Assembly: GCA_003167305.1 (NCBI GenBank)
Contig: PMTP01000064.1
Location: 1-9,665, forward strand
Source of the DNA: Acidobacteriaceae bacterium
GTDB taxonomy: Bacteria; Acidobacteriota; Terriglobia; Terriglobales; Acidobacteriaceae
Length of the DNA: 9,665 bases
Direction of reading: 5' to 3'
Both the position numbers and the translations under genes were made by a program. The notes below the pieces were generated by a model, which ran no database searches, was not told the origin of the DNA, and saw only the letters and a program-made list of their open reading frames with translations. The stretch's first letter is position 1; every line of letters begins with the position of its first letter. Below, piece after piece: positions 7,562-9,665 of this stretch.

Positions 7562-8410
7562 ATGAGCTTTGCCAGCGGATTGAAGACCATCGTCGTGGCT
7601 ACAGAGCTGACAGGGCGCTCGGAAGCGGCTCTGGAGTATGCCCGCAAGCTGGCCGCGGCCTATGGCGCGCGTATTGTGCTCGCTCACGGCATCGATCCCA
7701 TGGAATATGCCGAGGTGGATTCGGTTCCCGGCCGGGTTCTGAAAATTCTTCCCGAGGAAGCGCGCGCGGTGCTGGACAAATTGTCCGGGGAGCTGCTGCG
7801 CGAGGGCATCCCCAGCCACTCCGAGCTACGCCAAGGCGCGGTGGCGCAGATGCTTCTGGATGTGGTCCGGCAGTACCAGGCCGGGCTGATCGTGATCGGC
7901 ACCAAGGGCATGGAGGGCGCCGGTCCGGTGATTGTGGGCGCCATCGCCGAGCAGCTCGTGCGGCAGGCGCCGTGCCCGGTGCTGGCGGTGGCCGCTGATT
8001 GGAATGCCGGACCCTTCCGCCCCACGCCGGGCGGGCCGGTGCTACTGGCCATGGAGCGCAACGAGGCTGCCGCCGCGGCGATGGCCACAGCCAGCTCACT
8101 GGCGCGTGTCTTCGAGCGCCCCCTGCTGCTGCTTCATGCGCGCACGCTGGCCGAGGCAGCGGAGAATCCGGACCCCTGCGCGACCACGCTGGAGGAGTTT
8201 GCCATCGAGTCGCACGGAGCGTTTCCGGTGCGTTGCATCGTCAAGGACGGCAACCCGGCCGACGCCATCGTCGAGGGAATCGCCGAGAATCATCCCTGCA
8301 TTCTGGTAGCCGGCGTCAAGCGCTTGAGCGGCACGCCGGGGCCGCACGGCACCGCCTTCGCCTTGCTGGCCCGCTCGCGTGTGCCGGTTCTCTGCGTGCC
8401 GCCGGAATAA
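7562..8410 (+). CDS. Tandem-domain universal stress protein (UspA family)
   Basis: A 282-residue cytoplasmic protein made of two UspA domains, one at about 5-144 and one at about 157-280. USP proteins bind ATP or dimerise and help cells survive starvation, redox and energy stress; the exact role varies. Domain 1 starts LKTIVVATEL and ends with GTKGMEGAGPVIVGAIAE (113-130). This keeps the G-2x-G-9x-G nucleotide loop, but the usual Ser/Thr after the last Gly is Ala. It is followed by QAPCPVLAV, the standard last strand. Domain 2 (GPVLLAMERNE ... SRVPVLCVP) has lost the second glycine of the loop (AGVKRLSG, 250-257), so it probably does not bind ATP in the usual way. I chose ATG 7562 because GGGAGG lies 5 nt upstream and the USP first strand follows; an upstream GTG/ATG extension from 7469 would add 31 residues without domain character. 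It is divergent from the beta-glucosidase and may share the CRP-type site. Confidence 0.93.
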   Translation: MSFASGLKTIVVATELTGRSEAALEYARKLAAAYGARIVLAHGIDPMEYAEVDSVPGRVLKILPEEARAVLDKLSGELLREGIPSHSELRQGAVAQMLLDVVRQYQAGLIVIGTKGMEGAGPVIVGAIAEQLVRQAPCPVLAVAADWNAGPFRPTPGGPVLLAMERNEAAAAAMATASSLARVFERPLLLLHARTLAEAAENPDPCATTLEEFAIESHGAFPVRCIVKDGNPADAIVEGIAENHPCILVAGVKRLSGTPGPHGTAFALLARSRVPVLCVPPE

Positions 8411-8435
8411 CCCGGACCGGGTGCGCAAATGATGG

Positions 8436-8469
8436 GTGCCCCAGCTCCTAATTTTGGGATCTGGGATAC
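8436..8469. repeat. Imperfect palindrome resembling a REP-like intergenic element
   Basis: GTGCCCCAG (8436-8444) faces CTGGGATAC (8461-8469): seven Watson-Crick pairs, one G-T and one mismatch. Inside these arms TCC/GGA (8446-8448 and 8457-8459) pair again. There is no T-run, so it is a poor rho-independent terminator for the stress protein gene that ends 25 nt before. The GTGCCCCA...TGGGATA arms resemble dispersed palindromes I recall from Acidobacteriaceae intergenic regions, but only one copy is in this window, so repeat status is not shown. Confidence 0.35.
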
Positions 8470-8634
8470 ATCGAACCTCAATCAGCCCTGTTCCTGATGA
8501 GCGGTGATCCGTCCATGGAATTCGGTTCCTATCAAACTCGCATCACCAAAAGCCTTCGCCCGCAAGCGGCCGGCAAAAAGGGCGCAGCCCCGACCCGCCG
8601 TGACATCAGGGCAAATGCAAAAGGAGATGGAAGC

Positions 8635-9123
8635 ATGCAACGTGAGTCCAGATCCAGGCGAATAGAGGCCGTCCGCGCGCATCCCGTGGCCGAGCTGCTG
8701 GAGTGCCCCGCGTCCATTGGTCTGCTGCTGAACGGCTCGGCCCGGAGCCTCGGTTTTGCCGCCGGGGAGGTTGTCTTTCGCCAGTCCGAGGACTGCCGGG
8801 GGCTCTACCTAGTCGTCTCGGGCCGGTTCCAGCGCCAGACCGAGCGGCTTCATACGCGGCTGGAGCTTTCCCCGGCCCGCGCCGGAGACCTGCTGGAACT
8901 GGCGGCCGCCCTGGGGGACGCCCCGCATACCTACACGCTCACCGCGCAGACCGCCGGTTCACTGTTGATGCTGCCCATTGAAGCGCTCAGAGAGGCGTTT
9001 CAAAGCTATTCTCCGCTGCGGATGCGGCTGTTGGAGGAACAGGCCCGCGAGGTTTCCCGCGCCTATTACACGTGCTGCCTCTGCCGCGCCGTGCATCCCC
9101 GGCAGGGAAGCCCCGCGGCCTGA
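8635..9123 (+). CDS. Cyclic-nucleotide-binding-domain protein without DNA-binding domain (CRP/FNR sensor-like)
   Basis: A 162-residue protein made of a single CRP/FNR-type sensor domain. The jelly-roll is recognisable from FAAGEVVFRQSEDCRGLYLVVSGR (41-64) through AGDLLELAAALGDAPHTYTLTA (83-104) to LPIEALREAF (113-122). A helix at about 126-145 corresponds to the CRP dimerisation helix. The phosphate-binding cassette lacks the E...R-S pair used by E. coli CRP for cAMP, so cAMP binding is unlikely. After the helix the protein ends within 17 residues (YYTCCLCRAVHP...): there is no helix-turn-helix, while complete family members are about 220-250 residues. The C-terminal CCLC cluster (Cys147, 148, 150) is unusual. 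I chose ATG 8635 because AAGGAG lies 8 nt upstream; the frame opens at 8497 but that stretch is basic and low in domain character. The next gene is a related regulator, 138 nt downstream. Possible roles: a heterodimer partner or stand-alone sensor. Function unproven. Confidence 0.8.
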   Translation: MQRESRSRRIEAVRAHPVAELLECPASIGLLLNGSARSLGFAAGEVVFRQSEDCRGLYLVVSGRFQRQTERLHTRLELSPARAGDLLELAAALGDAPHTYTLTAQTAGSLLMLPIEALREAFQSYSPLRMRLLEEQAREVSRAYYTCCLCRAVHPRQGSPAA

Positions 9124-9155
9124 TTGGCTGTGGGGTGGCAATTTGCAACCAGCGT

Positions 9156-9196
9156 AATCTCCGCGCCGCAACCTTTTCGGGACCGCGGCGGAGATT
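9156..9196. promoter_or_regulatory. Strong hairpin between the two CRP/FNR-type genes
   Basis: AATCTCC (9156-9162) pairs with GGAGATT (9190-9196) and GCCGC (9165-9169) pairs with GCGGC (9185-9189). This gives a 12-bp stem with a 2-nt bulge (9163-9164) and a 15-nt loop. It begins 32 nt after the stop of the sensor-domain gene. No T-run follows, so it is not a classical terminator. It could be a rho-type or attenuator hairpin, or a transcript-stability element. Confidence 0.4.
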
Positions 9197-9233
9197 CAGG
9201 GAAAATCCTGCCCTGCATCCCGCCCAAGTGCGC

Positions 9234-9239
9234 TATACT
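9234..9239 (+). promoter_or_regulatory. Possible -10 box for the FNR-like regulator gene
   Basis: TATACT differs from the TATAAT consensus at one position and lies 22 nt before the ATG at 9262, which would give a very short leader. I see no good -35 element at the usual distance, so this is only a candidate. Confidence 0.25.
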
Positions 9240-9261
9240 CAGTTTGCACGCCAGCGAGCTC

Positions 9262-9665
9262 ATGGCAACATTTCATCCCCATCACCCCCCGGAAGATTGC
9301 GTGAATTGTGAACATCGGCATTTGAGGATGTTCTGCAATCTCACCCCCGAAGCCCTCGCCGACTATGACGGCATCGGCATCATGATGAGCCATGCCCGCG
9401 GCGCCAAGCTCTTTTCCGAGGGCGACCCGGCGCGCAACGTCTTTGTTATCTGCTTCGGACAGGTAAAAATCTCCTCCACCTCGCGCGACGGCAAGACCAT
9501 GATCCTCAAAATAGCCGGCCCCGGCGACGTGATGGGCCTGAGCGCGGTGCTGGCCAATGTTCCCCACGAGGTCACCGCCGAGGCCATCGAACCCTGCCAG
9601 GTGAAGACTGTGCGCAAGCAGGATTTTGTCGACTTCCTCGGCCGTCACGGCATCGCATCCATGCA
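9262..9665 (+). CDS. CRP/FNR-family regulator with FNR-like N-terminal cysteines (C-terminus beyond window)
   Basis: N-terminal 134 residues of a cytoplasmic transcription regulator of the CRP/FNR superfamily; the DNA-binding part would lie past the right edge. The N-terminus has Cys13, Cys16 and Cys25 (CX2CX8C, in CVNCEHRHLRMFC), placed like the iron-sulphur cysteines of FNR (CX2CX5C in E. coli). The sensor jelly-roll follows: RGAKLFSEGDPARNVFVICFGQVKIS (46-71) and GPGDVMGLSAVLANVPHEVTAEAIEPC (86-112). Cys112 lies near, but by my alignment not exactly at, the fourth FNR cluster cysteine; Cys64 is another candidate. The cAMP-binding Arg of CRP is absent. ATG 9262 has only a weak ribosome site (GCGAG 3 nt away). 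An in-frame TTG at 9244 is a possible alternative. An oxygen/redox or nitric-oxide sensor is the likeliest role. It could be the regulator acting on the palindrome at 7442-7457, though that site is CRP-type rather than the FNR TTGAT-type. Confidence 0.88.
   Translation, partial: MATFHPHHPPEDCVNCEHRHLRMFCNLTPEALADYDGIGIMMSHARGAKLFSEGDPARNVFVICFGQVKISSTSRDGKTMILKIAGPGDVMGLSAVLANVPHEVTAEAIEPCQVKTVRKQDFVDFLGRHGIASM

Noticed and set aside
8411..8421. CCCGG-A-CCGGG palindrome right after the stress protein stop as a terminator
   Set aside because: The loop would be one base and no T-run follows.
8497..8634. N-terminal extension of the HTH-less sensor protein to 8497
   Set aside because: The extra 46 residues are basic and without domain character, while ATG 8635 has a near-ideal ribosome site.
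9124..9261. A frameshifted HTH domain after the short sensor protein
   Set aside because: I read the following 138 nt and found no HTH-like sequence before the next gene's start; it holds a hairpin and a possible promoter instead.

Overview
The window is about 60% GC and densely coded. The gene set is a PA14-bearing family 3 beta-glucosidase, a secreted DUF1349-like/beta-propeller protein, a sugar isomerase/dehydrogenase/permease cluster, a tandem universal stress protein and CRP/FNR-type proteins with the CX2CX8C...RMFCNL style of N-terminus. Together these suggest a heterotrophic, polysaccharide-degrading Acidobacteriota (Terriglobia-like) chromosome. That assignment is inference from gene content and protein style; the window has no rRNA or tRNA to confirm it.

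Left part (1-4559, all minus strand): a compact four-gene operon, transcribed from about 4600 towards position 1. The order is a secreted DUF1349-like + TolB-like propeller protein (4559-3027), an AP-endonuclease-2/xylose-isomerase-like TIM barrel protein (3012-2053), a Gfo/Idh/MocA NAD(P)-dependent oxidoreductase (2030-879) and an FHS/fucose-permease-like MFS transporter (851 to beyond the left edge). Gaps are 14, 22 and 27 nt, and the stop codon of the first gene overlaps the ribosome binding site of the second. The set reads as a catabolic unit for one sugar or sugar derivative: bind or process outside the cytoplasm, import, oxidise or reduce, isomerise. An inverted repeat just upstream of the first gene is a candidate operator.

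Middle (4708-7332, minus strand): a bidirectional rho-independent terminator separates the operon from a single large gene for a secreted GH3 beta-glucosidase with a PA14 insert and a C-terminal fibronectin-III-like domain. It would release monosaccharides outside the cytoplasm, consistent with the neighbouring sugar operon.

Right part (7333-9665, plus strand): a 229-nt divergent intergenic region carries a perfect CRP-type palindrome (TGTGA-N6-TCACA). It is followed by a tandem-domain universal stress protein (7562-8410), a 162-residue cyclic-nucleotide-binding-domain protein with no DNA-binding domain (8635-9123), and the N-terminal part of a CRP/FNR-family regulator with FNR-like cysteines (9262 to beyond the right edge). 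The last two are related to each other in the sensor domain. Together with the palindrome they suggest a local redox/energy-responsive regulatory module.

Many long open frames run antisense to these genes; I treat them as high-GC shadows. I saw no mobile element, CRISPR array, tRNA or rRNA.
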